DNA of 64,000 nt from Haliotis asinina (GCF_037392515.1 NC_090282.1:32601054-32665053), one strand, 5' to 3'; shown: positions 1 to 13,308, counted from the stretch's first letter. Notes: generated by a model not told the origin, from the sequence alone. Program-made: numbers and translations.

Positions 1-646
1 CACACAAGTCTTGATTTCCAAGGCTTCAGGATGAAAATGAGGAAAGTCTCAGGGATCCATTTCATTATATCTTATGTTTTTATTCTGAATATTTTTATCT
101 GTACCATATGTTCATTTCAGAGACTTGTTGTTAGTCTACATTGAACTTGGTCTGTCATAGTGACCTTGAAACAAATACATCCAAGAAGAAAACTCACACA
201 AGTCTAGAAAATATGGCATGTCAAGATTTCCAAAGCTTAGGACTAAGTGGGTGTATAGTTCAACAAATAAAGAAAGCACAGATTAGCAGTTACATTGTCT
301 GTGGTAAGAGAGCAGGTGGAGAAATGGGGTTAGTGTGTTAGTGTGTGTGTGTTTCTTGCAAATTATCAGAGGTGTGTATCCTCTGTTACTGGAGCTGATT
401 GGCTCATTTTCAGCATAACCACTAGTACTACAGATATTTGTTTTCCCATGAAGTGAGGAAGTATGGTTTAACACAGTTTCAACACCAGACAATTTTACCA
501 GGGATAATTCTGAGTTCTGAATATATACCTAATGAGTGGGCAGATTTATAAGATTCAACATGAAACAGGAGCCAGTTGCTGTTACAATTTGGGCTCCACT
601 GACTGGAAGGGCAAAGTAGATAATGCTGTGTATTGGGGAATATATG

Positions 647-760
647 AGTGAGTGAGTTTAGTTTTACATCACACTCAGCAATATTCCAGCTATATGGCAT
701 CACTGTGTAAAATAACTGAGTCTGGACCAGATAGTCCAGTGATTAACAGCACAAATAGGA
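647..760 (-). mobile_element. SINE A fragment
   Basis: GAGTGAGTGAGTTTAGTTTT followed by the AATATTCCAGCTATATGG block and TCTGGACCAGA; truncated and diverged. Confidence 0.7.
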
Positions 761-1099
761 ACCTTTAGTGTAATATGTCTTGAATAAAGGAACCTGACAG
801 GTATTCAGCACTGTGGAAATGATTCATCATAAGATATCATTCTGTATTTTGATTTTAGGTAGGACACATACTTGCATACAAAACCTTTCTGGAGCACATT
901 TATACTGTATATGTAGTAGTACCCATGCCTACAACTCTTTCAGCTTTACTTGTCACCAATGTACTAGCTGCAAGGGTAGTGTAATCCCCAAACTGGTAAG
1001 AGTTCCACCCATACCTCCACCCTCATCAAAAGTGAAAATTACAAACTGACATGCATAGTTCGCCCTAAATATACATTAAAAAACTAGAACAGATATAAG

Positions 1100-2215
1100 A
1101 AGCAATCAGTGAACCTATTTCAGTGTTCGAATTTTACATACGGGCGAAACTTTCCAAAATGAGTCCCAATTAGGCCTTTGCTGGAATATGCAGTCGGATT
1201 TTTACAAGGAGTATGGTTTTATGCCGTTCTTAGCAATATTCCATCAATATCACGGAGGAAGACAGGCGAAATGGAATTCACAGAGTGTATGCATGTGAGG
1301 AACTGAACCCGAGTCTTTTGCGTAACGAGCGAACGCTTTAACCGCAACATGGCAGCCCCAGTGCCCGATTTTGACACTGTCTCGATGAATTACTCAGAGA
1401 CTTTTAAAACAAATTCTAATCATGCCTGTGCATTCGACAACGTGGAACAATAAGTAACTTATTTTACAGTTCTGTGTTACTGTAATGCAGAAGTCGAAAG
1501 TTAATAGAAGGTCTCTATAGTGCATAACTCTCAGTCTCGGCATTAGTTATACGTGAAAAGACAGCACAGAGCTACAGGAACAAAAGTTACTTCCCTTTGT
1601 ACTCTCTAAATATACGATTGTTTCGATTCTGTGAAAAAATCTTAATGATTATATACGGACGTGGAATAAACATTGTGTCCCTTTTCTGCTATAGTAATAA
1701 CATTTGATTTAATCCACATTAATTAATTATTTATTACCCTGAACTAACTGCTTCGAGAGTACTCGTAGGTCTATTGACTTTGTTTCCTCGTTCACCAAGG
1801 CTATGAGATGAAAGTGGGCAGAGCTATTCACGCCCTTGTGGTATATAGCTATGGACTTTGAAAATATGCATTGCTTAACCCCTAGTCTTTAGGATGAGCT
1901 GGAGATCATGAAAGTATCAATATGACTTCGTTTGGGGAAGCAGAAAGAATGTATCGCCATGTGGCAGACGTATGATGCTGAAATGAAAGTGATGGCCAAC
2001 CATTCTGACAGACAGTTCGCAGTGGGTAGATTTTGGCCCACGCAAGAATTGTGAGAACTGAACTGTTTAGATCTAGGCATCTGCGAGGGAGGAATCCCGT
2101 GAGGTAATGTCTGCCACGGCTATCTTTAGATAACATCACTGCGTGATAAACAGTTATCATAATCGTTGGGTTATAACAGTTCATACTACATCATCAGCCG
2201 TGTATTTACCGGTAT
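1100..2215. promoter_or_regulatory. CpG-richer block, possible promoter and first exon
   Basis: By eye CG dinucleotides are much denser here than in the flanking AT-rich DNA. A TATATA lies at 1842-1847. A donor-like GAG/GTAATG lies at 2101-2109 on the + strand. This could be the missing 5' non-coding exon of the adaptor gene or a promoter for a gene to the left. A SINE fragment (1198-1345) contributes some of the CG. Low certainty. Confidence 0.25.
1198..1345 (-). mobile_element. SINE B copy (tRNA-like head)
   Basis: Reverse orientation: AGCAATATTCC tail block, then the reversed B-box and A-box region (GAACTGAACCCGAG, GCGAACGCTTTAACCGCAA). Confidence 0.65.
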
Positions 2216-4030
2216 GTCAATCAGTGCTTGGTATTATTTTGTGCCTTTATGTTTTTAAAAGTACCATTTTATTGTCAACAGTTTGTAGAAAATCTTGACT
2301 CAACCTTTTCTTCTTAAATATTAATGCTGTCATTATCAACATATATTTGACATGATTCATTTTTCTTACATTTTAAGGTGCAGTATCACTGTTGAAAGAT
2401 GTGATATCACAGATTATAACGTTGGTACTATGTTTAAGTTTAAATGGTTTATTATTGTGTACTTAAAATTGTCAACATGTTTGACTTGATACCAGAGCGC
2501 AAAATTGCTGTACTTTAACTTTAATATACACATCATCGAACAGAACTGAATTTGCTGTCCAGTTACTGTAGATCAGTTAAGACACATAGTCTGAACAAAC
2601 AGTCCCTGCTCACTCCAGACATTTCAGATCTCCGAAACAATTATACAATTATCCTTCTCATGGCTATTTATGCTAAACTGTATGTGTAATTAGACTAGGT
2701 CAACCATATAGTTTCCAGATCAACATTTAATAGAAAAGTGATCTTTTCAGTGTTTTGATAAATCTAAGGAAAATATCACAATAATAATAGTTATTCAGTG
2801 TGTTAACCTAAATAGTTATTACTTATATCTAATAGTCATGAATTTTATCAATCAACAGATCATTCTGTTTTTTATGTATTCAAAGTACATTTTGTGTTTC
2901 AACATTTGTGTTAATCCCCAAACATGCATCATTTATCAATCCTGTCTGTTACATCTCATCTTCATTATAAATATGATTTTAAACAAACGATCACAATTAT
3001 TATATTCCTGTTAAAATAATTTCCGATGAGATGCTTGAAGTTGAATGCTGTATAAGTATCTGGTAGGTTTATTTTGTACAAATAGCATTGTAGCATTGTA
3101 CAATGCTAAGTAACCATGGTAACCTAACAAATGCCAATATATCAACATTATGAATACTAGTCATTATATAGACCCTTTCAGCTGTGGTGTAATGGTATGG
3201 TGAAACAGTTACCCTTGACTGTAAGAGGCAATTGACCAATGGATGAACTTTATGTTAAACCTGACACAGATATTCAGTTTTGGAACTTCCTGGTTGAAAA
3301 CATGCCTGTTTAGTATCGCAAGTAGTGTTTGAAGTGTTATTCATGAATCTGCTGAAAAAAGTAATGCTACTTGAACACATACATATGATATATATGTGAA
3401 TAAATATCTAAATGTCATGCAGTATTATATGGTGTATGTATGTACTGGGTTGGCATGATATGTTAACATGAAGCTCTAAAACATATTCATATTCACTGTA
3501 TAAATATGCATTTGGCCCTTAGATATATTTAAGTTGTATAAATGTGAAAGCAAGTGTGAAAAGTGTGCACAGTTCCATTGCAGCTTCCATCAATTAACTA
3601 TTGATATGGGTAGATACATGTATTTCAATAAGCCAAGAAATCTCAGATTATGCCACATGTATTCCGGTGCTCGCATTGAAACTTAATGTCATTATCTCTG
3701 AAACTGAATGTGATCATCTACGTACATTATATATCCTGTGAACTGTTATACCTATCCACCATTATGCAAATTTAATACCTTCATGTCCGCGAAACAATTC
3801 TGCTGTGCTACAGAACCTAGCTATGTATATTGTTTTTACACGATAGAGCTGTCTACAAACTGTATGTTGACAGTATGAAATAATTGTACGACAAGCTGAT
3901 GGCCTTCATACACCAGAGAAATGTAGTGAGAGATACATGGTATAAGAGCATCATAGGTACACCTTTGACAAACTGCCTTTGGGGATTCTGGTTTAGAACA
4001 GGTGCTCTGCAACCTATGTGTTTTGTAGAT
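2216..4030. other. AT-rich DNA without a recognisable gene
   Basis: Frequent stops in all frames; only the small palindrome at 3091 stands out. Confidence 0.5.
3091..3108. repeat. 18-bp perfect palindrome
   Basis: TAGCATTGTACAATGCTA equals its own reverse complement; an additional AATAGCATTG copy lies just before it. Confidence 0.6.
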
Positions 4031-4034
4031 TAAG

Positions 4035-4186
4035 TATGGACTTATGCCCTTTGTAATATTCCAGCAATATTGACAGCAGAAATGGGCTTGCTACACTTAA
4101 TGTACCCATGTGGAGGACTAAACCTAGGCCTACAGTGGGATTAGCAGACCTTTTAACCATTAGGCTCCCCCACTGGCCCAGCATGT
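4035..4186 (-). mobile_element. SINE B copy
   Basis: Reverse orientation, with AATATTCCAGCAATAT, GAAATGGGCTT, GTACCCATGTGG and TTTTAACCATTAGGCT, the diagnostic blocks of this family. Confidence 0.7.
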
Positions 4187-4469
4187 TGTTGAAGTCCATT
4201 TCTAGCAAAAGAAATTCTAAAAGGTTGCATGCTTCATGAAGCTGAACACCTGGAAGAAATGTGGAAACATTTTGTGAACTTGCCATGACAGTAATGCTCG
4301 ATTTCATGACAACCAAACTCTTACGTGCATATATGGCATGATCATACCCATAGTAGTCATGGTAACCATGGTAACAGCGCCGCTAACACCACAACAAACT
4401 TTCCAGTTCATGTTTGTCTCCATATGCGATATGTTGTAGTAAACAAGGTGATAACCATGATGGAAAAAA

Positions 4470-4655
4470 GAGCGAGTGAGTTTAGTTTTATGCCCCACCC
4501 AACAATGTTCCAGTTATTTGGCTGTGTCTGTAAATAATCGAGTCTGGGCCAGACGATTCAGTGATCACATGTATCGACCTATGCAACTGGGAACCAATAG
4601 GGTGCAATTGTCAAGCAAGTACACAAGCCTGATGACTCGACCCCATCTTGGCAGG
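4470..4655 (-). mobile_element. SINE A copy, diverged
   Basis: GAGCGAGTGAGTTTAGTTTT, then TAAATAATCGAGTCTGGGCC and CAACTGGGAACCAAT; the 5' head is missing. Confidence 0.7.
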
Positions 4656-6423
4656 TGATGAAAAAAAGAATCAATGTTTGAAATCCCAAGCTTGTAATGT
4701 ATGCAATGTAATCAAAATCTGTGATAAATAACCCATTTATCCAAAGTAGTGCGTGACAAGTGTGCATGTATAACAAATATTAAGATTTTACTAATTGTCA
4801 ACTGCAACCAGACAACAGGTTTTCCCAGTGTTCAGAATGGTATCAAAATTAAAATTATGAATTTATATTGTTCTGAGAATTACATAGACATGACAAAGAA
4901 CTTGACAAGTTGAACACAAACAATGGTTATTATGTGGAAATGGCCACTTGATGGTTGTGGGGATATCTCTTGACATTCTACATCACACGTAGCACTGGTT
5001 GTTTTCAGTCATACAGGAAGTATTTGAAAGTTAATTCAGATATTCTGTGATTGTCTCATACGTGGGTTATTCACATATCCAGACATCCTGCCACATTGAA
5101 ACATGATTACTAAAGACAGCATTATAATATCATGCACGATGGTGTATATCCTAAGAGGAAGAGGAGCTGGTATGTTTCTCTAGGCATGTGATAGGTTTAT
5201 GCTGAAGTGTGTTATCATGTTGAAACTGTCATTATATTTCTTAGAAAGTTCGACCAAATTTATACCTAATGCATGATATTCTTTCGCCATACATACGTTC
5301 CATCCATGTTATTGACACTATATACTAAACATGTCACTGTTTTTCCTGAATAAATATTTTCAAAGAATTTAAATTGATATCATATTTTCTGTATCTTTTG
5401 CTTGGAAAATTGAGACACTGTTTGCTATTTCATTTATTTAAATGCGAAAGATAACAAAAATGTTATAAAGATGACAATAGTAGAGGTATAATGAGATACC
5501 AAGAAAGTATTGATAGGTCTTTTTCACATTGTTTATGTTAGTCACTGTCTTTTTTAACAATGGTGATAAAATCCTAGGCTTTTTATTATCCTTCATTCAT
5601 TGTGAAAACAAGAACAGCTCAAATTTATGGCATAACATATATAATTATTCAAAAGTTATTAAAAGTAGAAATAACATGCCACATTAAAAGGTAATTTGTG
5701 AGCTAATGGAAGTTTCAGATTTCTGCCAATTTTGCATATTTGACCCATGTCATAATAATTATGCACCAATAGACTGTTTTTATGTAAATATTTTAAAGCT
5801 TGCTGTCATGCAGTGTCAGGTTTGTAATCCTCCTAACAGGAATTCTACATGAAACCATCTATTCATTGAGTGTAGGGTTTCATAAATACTGAGAATCTAT
5901 GAAAATGCTATGTAGTGAGCAAGTTAAAGCTCATTACCAAATAGTGCTTGGTACCAAATTCAACACCCAAATTTAGAAAAAGCAAAACACATCACCTGTA
6001 GATACAGTCTTTGTGTTGTACAGTATTTATGGGTGTAATGGTTTCTCTACCATGACTCATCTATACAGTGTTAATTCATAATTGTTAATATATTTACATG
6101 GTTCAGATATGTAGCCCTTCCTTTAAGCTACAGTTTAAGTCAAAATGGGTAACGTGCATGCCTCAGCTTTGAAATATCTTCATTTAACCATTGATCATTC
6201 TTGAAATTGAAACTCATTACGCACTGCAAGGAAAAATAAAAGAAACTGCATATAGACACAAGCATGTTCAGTATGGCTGAATTGCCATCAGAGTGTTCAA
6301 TGTCAAGTATGCTCATTCTGATTATGGTCAGACTCACCATGCTCACTGAATGGGTTGACACATCATTATATCCCAGTTGCCTAGATTGATGCTGATGCTA
6401 TTAATTACTAAATTGTTTTGTAC

Positions 6424-6500
6424 AGACTTGATCATTTACAGACCGACACCATATAGCTTGAATATTGCTGAGAGTGGCATAAAACTAAACTCAATCACTT
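6424..6500 (+). mobile_element. SINE A 3' fragment
   Basis: GACTTGATCATTTACAGACC through ATTGCTGAGAGTGGCATAAA and CTAAACTCAATCACT: only the tail third remains. Confidence 0.65.
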
Positions 6501-6597
6501 GTTCTGATTTGTGTCTTGAATTTTATTGCGTTTTTAGTATGATGTGACATATGTTACATTTGGGATTACTATTAGTAAAATGCAAATTCTAGTACCT

Positions 6598-6693
6598 TTT
6601 TGGTTGAGTCCCTTCTGGGATTCAAACCTACATCCTTAGGCACTTAATCGCCAGACACAAAGTCAGCCGTCTAACCCGCTATTCCACGTCAAG
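6598..6693 (-). repeat. tRNA-like repeat, third type
   Basis: Read on the minus strand it has GTGGAATAGCGGGTTAGACG and GGTTTGAATCCC, similar to tRNA A and B boxes, but no foldable intact tRNA was recognised. Probably a tRNA-derived SINE head. Confidence 0.35.
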
Positions 6694-7578
6694 TTGCATG
6701 ACTATTTCAGATGGCATTGTGTAATTTATTATGATGTATTTTGATTTTAATTGTAAGTGTCGCTTATTTTAGAATCATGTACAGAAAATAAGATTTGATA
6801 TTCCTTTTAGTGTTCTTCATGCACTTTATTACATGTTAATGAAACACTTCAGTTAAAAAAAAAGAAATCCTTGTGAGTAATGGGCACACATAGTGATAGT
6901 GTCATATTATGAGATAAATATCCTTCCGTAAGTAATACATGAATGCAGAAACGTGGTTATCATTATCAACATGCTTGAGGCACAGAATGATACATAAAAT
7001 TAACCTGCTTATTCAGAAATGGCATTGTTTGTTATCAGTCGCAAGGAACACAATGTATGCAAACACGAAACAACAAGTTTTTCCCCATCTCAGGTTAAAA
7101 TGACATTCAAAGTATGAAAATCAAATTTATCTCTTGTCTCACTTAAATTCCTAAGGACACACCTAAACAGGTATATAAGTGCCCCTTGCATGCCTCAGTA
7201 CGCTTAAAAATTACAAACATTGCTGTGCTGTGCTGTGTATCCTGACCCGTTTAACAACAATGTCAGCACAAGGGTATCATGACTTTGTGCAACAAACTCT
7301 ACCATTAACTTCAGTGTGTTGCTGCTGCTGCAGGATGTAATATTGATAAGTATTATTTAGAGTGAATATATTCACTTTTAATATTATCTGCTTCTTTGTA
7401 CATTCTTTGGTACAGCAACACCCATCTGTTGGCCTACATTCTCTTTTATGGCGTGATGGGTATCATACACTATGAATAATGGTGTTATATGCTTTGAGCC
7501 CCCAGAACATGTTGAATTAGACTAATGTTTAAACGAATGGACTAAAGTTGTTTCAAAGGCATTTAGAAGTTGGAGGCA

Positions 7579-7900
7579 TCAAACTAAAAGTGCTTTATGG
7601 TTCAACTTCTTTATTATACAAGGTCACAATGTTTCGAGACAGATTTTAGTCTCTTCTTCAGGTGAGGTGAGGATAAAACTAAAGGGTTGTAGTATCTATA
7701 CACATAACAGTAGACCGATAACAATGGGTAACAAGATATACAGGTTTGTATTGATTGATGTACAGGCTTCGATTGATTGATGTACAGGCTTCAACTTATG
7801 TACAGGCCTCACCTCACCTGAAGAAGAGACTAGAATCTGTCTCGAAACGTTGTGACCTTGTATAATAAAGAAGTTGAACCATAAAGCACTTTTAGTTTGA
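7579..7900. mobile_element. Foldback element with ~94-bp inverted arms
   Basis: The left arm (7579-7672) reads TCAAACTAAAAGTGC and the right arm (7808-7900) is its near-perfect reverse complement ending in GCACTTTTAGTTTGA. The loop holds tandem GATTGATTGATGTACAGG copies. GAATGGACTAAA occurs at 7535-7546 and again at 7899-7910, a possible duplicated target or element edge. No ORF is inside, so it is non-autonomous. Confidence 0.8.
7743..7806. repeat. Short tandem repeat in the foldback loop
   Basis: Two and a half copies of a ~22-bp unit, GATTGATGTACAGGCTTC, between the inverted arms. Confidence 0.7.
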
Positions 7901-7910
7901 ATGGACTAAA

Positions 7911-10629
7911 AATAAAGTTGTATGTACTTCATCAGTATAGAGCAATTTGTCAGCATTGATGATTGGAGTATTAAGTCTTGATCTGAACACTTTTAGATAA
8001 TGTTAGTTATAGGAATATATCACACCTGTCATTGTGAACTTATCAGTCATTCATTGTCATCAGTAGTTTCACAGAACATTCGCCACCAGTTGCATCATTC
8101 TTAACTTTACAGATAAGAAGTTTCATCTAATGGCGTGATGGTCCGAACTATCCTACTCTCAAATCCTGCAGTCTTTGTTTGATTTTAGCATATCATATAC
8201 TAGATAAACATCTCAGAATCAGTATGCAACATGCTATGTTTGTATGAGATATATTCTTGTAATCAGTATGTGAGTATTTTATCTGTAATATCGTATGAAT
8301 TTCATTTCTGGTTGTTGTTATTTTGGGGGATTTGTTATTTTCATATTTTTTTTCGATGATATTTTAGGTCACTATGCTCTGATCTCAATGATGCCTCAGT
8401 ACAATTAGGACATTTAACATGCAGAGAATGAATAGGTTGACTTAAGCAGATGTGTTAAGTAAGGGCACAAACAATGCTTACAAATCAAATTTTGAGCCCT
8501 GGACTTTTCTTTTTGTCCTGATCATATGTTTAATCCTCATTCCACTGTTATCTATGTCTGTTTTATGGTTTTATTACTTTTTACACTATGTGGCTGAAAT
8601 ACTGACAATGTGACCAGAAATCTTAATTCAGTGTAAAACTTTTATCATGTTTAGTCCATGAGTGTAAATGTGTTGTGCTTACTATTACTCATTATATGTA
8701 AACCAGTCATTGTCTTCTATAAAAAAAACTGTATAGACTACTGCGGACATACTGTGTCTTACATAGAAAATAACTTCTTCCTTGTTATCAAGTTGTATAG
8801 AAGGAAGTAAACAAATTCTGTGTTTGTTTTGAACCTGTCAGTGACAACTGTAACTTTTGCCGCATAGCAGCCATGTCATGGAGATGTCGGTATATGTAGC
8901 CTATCTTTAAACTCATAAATCAACTTCCTTGTGTCATGTGTATCATGTTTATCAGGGAATATGATTGTGATCTGTGTTAAGGTGGACCTTGTCTATGTTC
9001 CACTTTGAACATTGCTCAGACTTTCAGGGTTTTTTTTAACAGTGTTTTCCATTTGCATAAGGTAAACATAATCATATTGTGATATTGGTAACTTAACAGA
9101 GGTAGGTGTGTGATGGAGTCACTGCGGACATTTCTTAAAATTCTCACAACTGAAAATATTTCTTTGTGCAAGTGTACATTTATTGTTCACAAAGTTTAAT
9201 AAGATGTCGTCACCCCAAATGAAAGTTTTACAGATTGTGTCAAGTCTTTCAACCTATGTGTCTGGTAACAAATACAATATGGATTTACAAGTGAAAACAT
9301 GTCCAATAAACAAATGGTGTCCCAGAAAACACTGATGGCTTATTCTTTAGTACAAATCACTTCAACATGCATACATGTATTATATGAAAATGAAAAAGAA
9401 AGTGCAGGCATGCTGTTTTGTCTCAATCCATAAATAGTCCTTATCATATTTGCCTGAAAACTGGTTACCACTGAAAGTTTTTTCAACAGTCATGGATCAT
9501 TTCACAGATGGATGCTCATGATATTTATCACTGGTTTGTCTGGCTCAGACGGACTGCTTTCGTATAGCTAAAATATTAATAACCACAGCATTAAACAATA
9601 AAATGAGAAATTATCATATTGCAAATGTAACTTCTAGAAAGTATCAAAATTAGTAACAGACCAGGCAATTGATTGCCAAAAAAATAACCAAGATTTGTTC
9701 TGTCCTGAGCAGTACAAGTGGAACTGTACTTAGACTACACTGTGTCAATAATTAACATGCTTACAACAAACTGATGAAGTGTTTTTTGTTGTCCAAGACA
9801 TTCTCTGTATATGAATTAAAATTGATTATAAAGAACTAGACTTAAAACAGGCAGAGTTCATATAATCATAGTATACTACCATTGACTATATTCCAGATGT
9901 TAGAAATGCTGTTGTTGTTGGATTACCTTTATGATTAACAGAAGTGGTCTGAACTCAGGACTCCAGTGGTACAGAGCTCCAGATAGTAAGGCGTGTATTT
10001 GCATATTTTGCTTAACCAAAATCACATTTACTCAATTAATTACAAATCTGTGAGTACAAAGAACACATAAGAATCACTTTAAAGTCAACAGGTCTGTAAT
10101 ACCTTATGTACTCAATTAACTAAATTGGCTTACACATGATAATTCGTCATGACACTCAACCTATACAAGGGCATTAGTGAGGGTTAAGTAATGCCTCTAT
10201 ATACAGATGTACTACATGATTGAAACATGTAGCAGAAGATCTGTGTTGTTACTATTTCGGAAACTACCTGTTATATTATTAACAGGAAACTACCTGTTAA
10301 TTACCCAAGTACGAGTAGGATAAGAAACTCTGTGTAAAAGTACTTGATTCTTTTAACTAGTGGATGTATACAAAATGGTAGTTATTTCTTGGAAAATGCA
10401 ATTATTCACACATAAACAGACATGTGAGTAAATACTCAATTTCTTATCTCTAGCCCAGGTGGTAAATGCCACATCTGTAGTGAAAAACTGCTATGCTGTG
10501 TGGAAAAGTTGAATTAATCTAAATTCTAAGTTTTAAAGATACCCTTATGACTATGTGTCAGGCTATAGTTATAGGAATGAAAATTAGTTGTAGATATTAT
10601 TTCCAAAATATCACAACAGTTACTATGTT
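7911..10629. other. Non-coding stretch
   Basis: No coding exon or known element recognised; a small GGAAACTACCTGTTA duplication lies near 10258-10299. Confidence 0.5.
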
Positions 10630-10641
10630 CAAGTACAAAAG

Positions 10642-10915
10642 GACCCGTGAATGTCCCGGGGTAGAATAGGCCTTCACCAACCCATGCTTGCCACAAAAGG
10701 CGACTATGCTTGTCGTAAGAGGCAACTAACAGGATCGAGTGGTCAGGCTCGCTGACTTGGGTGACACATGTCATCGGTTCCCAATTGCGCAGATCGATGC
10801 TCATGTTGTTGATCACTGGATTGTGTGGTCCAGAATCGATTATTTACAGACCGCCGCCATATAGCTGTAATATTGCTGAGTGCGGCGTGAAACTAAACTC
10901 ACTCACTCTCTCACT
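10642..10915 (+). mobile_element. Full-length SINE, family A
   Basis: The element starts GACCCGTGAA and ends in AAACTAAACTCACTCACTC. It is flanked by a perfect 12-bp target-site duplication, CAAGTACAAAAG (10630-10641 and 10916-10927). The structure and tail match the copies at 59651 and 13989. Confidence 0.9.
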
Positions 10916-10960
10916 CAAGTACAAAAGCATTATTAGCAGCAGGTAGATATCTTCTATGTT

Positions 10961-11124
10961 GAGTGAGTTTGGTTTAATGCCACATTTACCAATATTCCAG
11001 TGATATCAAGGTGGGGGATACCAAAAATGGGAGTCGCACATAGTTCCCATGTGGAGAATAGAACCTGGGTCCTCAGTGTGATGAGTGAATGCTTTAACCA
11101 CAAGGCAATCCCGCTGACCCATTC
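10961..11124 (-). mobile_element. SINE B copy
   Basis: TGAGTGAGTTTGGTTTAATG tail, AATGGGAGTCGCACA and TGAATGCTTTAACCACAAGG head; it lies immediately beside the full-length A copy. Confidence 0.75.
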
Positions 11125-11929
11125 TATGTAGAGAAGAGTCGTAATGATTGTTAAAGTTTGATTGACTTGATAAAATAGGAAAAACTATAATTATGTTCCG
11201 AAAATTGTATTCAGCTGGTGTCTAGAACAGGGGCTTAATGTTCAACTTGGGCTGTCCAGACTCAAGGTTTAATGTATTCTCAAGAGTCTAGGAGACAGAC
11301 TCTACTGGGATCCTGCTGTGAAGAAATGTTCAAGTGATTTGTCTTAAGGTGTTGAATAAATTTGCATTAAATTCTGGTTTACATCATCATGATCAAGGGG
11401 ATATAAAAGTCATCAGTGTTATCTGATATTTTTAGTGTTTTCCTTGGTTTAACATGGGGATAGAACTGTTTACAAATAGTCATTTGATATTCCTAGTCAT
11501 TACTGAACCTTAATATCAAATGATGAAAATATCGATGAGTGTTCAGCTGGACACTGTTTCCACCACAGCACAGAGACAAGCGTTTGTATGAGATATGATG
11601 TGCAATAGACATGATACCTTCACTAATCAGGGTGACAGGGAAAAGTCACAGTTGTCATCTGATCTGACCTTGACCGTGAATGGTGATTGTGGAGTTGTTC
11701 ACAGGCATGTTGACATGGACCTTGTGTGGTAGTGTTGATAAGTGCCGATAGTTACGCTTGTCATCCATGTTATCAGGGGTGTTCCTTTCATAAACAGAAT
11801 TAAAGACTAAGCATTCTTGTACTCATTATTTCTGGCAGTATTTGAAACTTTTGGTAGCAGAAAATTCTGACTTGCCATGTTTGCTGGTGGTGGAGTTATT
11901 TTGCAGTTTGTTGACTATGTCAACTACTT

Positions 11930-11998
11930 TAGTCAAGTAGTTAGTGTGACCACCCTCGGAGCAGAAGGTCTCTGGTTTGAATTCCAGCTGTCAAGACT
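11930..11998 (+). repeat. tRNA-like repeat fragment
   Basis: GTTAGTGTGACCACCCTCGG followed by GGTCTCTGGTTTGAATTCC resembles tRNA promoter boxes; it directly precedes a SINE B copy. Confidence 0.3.
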
Positions 11999-12003
11999 GT
12001 CAA

Positions 12004-12177
12004 AGGGTGGTGGGGTAGCCTAGTAGTTAAAGCATTGTCTCATCATGCCGAAGACCCGGGTTCGATTCCTTACATGTGTGCAATGTGTAAAGCCCATTTC
12101 TGGTGTCACCTACCATGAAATATTGGAATATTGCCAAGAGGGGCGTTGTGCAATATTCACCCTCTCACTCACTCAAG
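12004..12177 (+). mobile_element. SINE B copy, best-preserved head
   Basis: GTGGGGTAGCCTAGTAGTTA (A-box-like) and CCCGGGTTCGATTCC (B-box-like), then the middle ATTTCTGGTGTC and a CTCACTCACTC tail. It shows that the family is tRNA-derived. Confidence 0.8.
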
Positions 12178-13162
12178 ACTGAGAGTTTAATACTGCTATA
12201 CCAAAAAATAATATTTGCTTGTATGAAATGAAAGTAGACATAATAGACATTGTAGTGCTTTGACTGTGCGACTCTGTATTGGTGAATTCCATGCATTACA
12301 AATGCCCTTATTATTATGATTATTATATTATGGGTTCATCCCGTTTTATGTAAGCATGCTAAAGTTTGCTTTGACGCAGTGAACAAACAAATGGAACAGA
12401 GTGTAAACATGGTAAATGTGGGCAGTTTTGTATGTGTTTGATGAAGACGCTAGTCTATTTGCACATTGTAGGCAAATGAACCATTCAAGCTGACATAGGC
12501 TAGTAAAATCACAAGAGATTATGGAAAAGTTAGATGTTAGCTCCAGACATTGCTAGACGAGCACTGCTTCATACAACACCCAACTACATAGTTGTGAACT
12601 TGTCACTGTAATGTCAGTAAAGATGTCAAGTTTTCATACCCCACATCCTGAATACACCCTGCAGAGTTTTGGTGTCCTACACCTATATTTAATGGTGTAA
12701 GGGGGTACACAAAGTAAGTGATCCAGAGTACCAGTTGTCAGACGTCCAATTTTGTGGAAGCTGTTTTGGGTGAGTGTGATATTGCTGATTTTTTATGCTG
12801 TCAGAATAAAGATTAGACAGAATCTGAGAGTGTGGATTTGAGGAAAGTGTACTGAGAAAGCGTAAACTTATGTATACCATAAGTTAAGACTATATTTGTC
12901 GTAAATGGCAAGATCCTTTCTTCCACATGTTTTCAAGGGGCTTGATTGGGCTGGCATAGTTGGCGTGTTACCCTAGTCTTTTGTTCATACATTCCTGACT
13001 TCCAGTGTCCTGGTGTTGCAAGTGAAAGTGTACTGAGAAAGTGTAATTTCTGGTCCTGTGCTCCTTTGTACTAGTAAGAATGATCAAATGAGATGGGTGG
13101 TCATTCTTGTTTCTGGTTCTCTGTTGTTGTTGTATATTTGTTTGGTAGAGCAATGAATTGGG

Positions 13163-13258
13163 CATGGTGTTAATAACTGGACTGTCTGGTCCAAATATTT
13201 AGAGGCTGCCTTATTGATCTGGAATAATACTGAGTGCAGTGTTAAACCATAAACACAT
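13163..13258 (+). mobile_element. SINE A 3' fragment, diverged
   Basis: GTTAATAACTGGACTGTCTG through GTGCAGTGTTAAACCATAAA; the tail repeats are lost. Confidence 0.5.
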
Positions 13259-13308
13259 AGTCATGTATAGGCCATTTGAACACCATGCTATCTGTCCACT
13301 TTTGTGTA

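Larger units (their letters stand above)
4660..7530. other. Non-coding stretch
   Basis: Apart from the SINE A fragment and the tRNA-like repeat (6.4-6.7 kb) I see only AT-rich, stop-dense sequence. Confidence 0.5.

Noticed and set aside
10526..10946. ORFs on both strands, and a similar 126-codon ORF at 13996-14376
   Set aside because: They run through full-length SINE A copies; the shared peptide wording is the SINE read in frame.
12004..12070. tRNA gene candidate
   Set aside because: A- and B-box words are present, but the sequence continues into the SINE B body and tail, so it is a SINE head. The same applies to the other tRNA-like spots.
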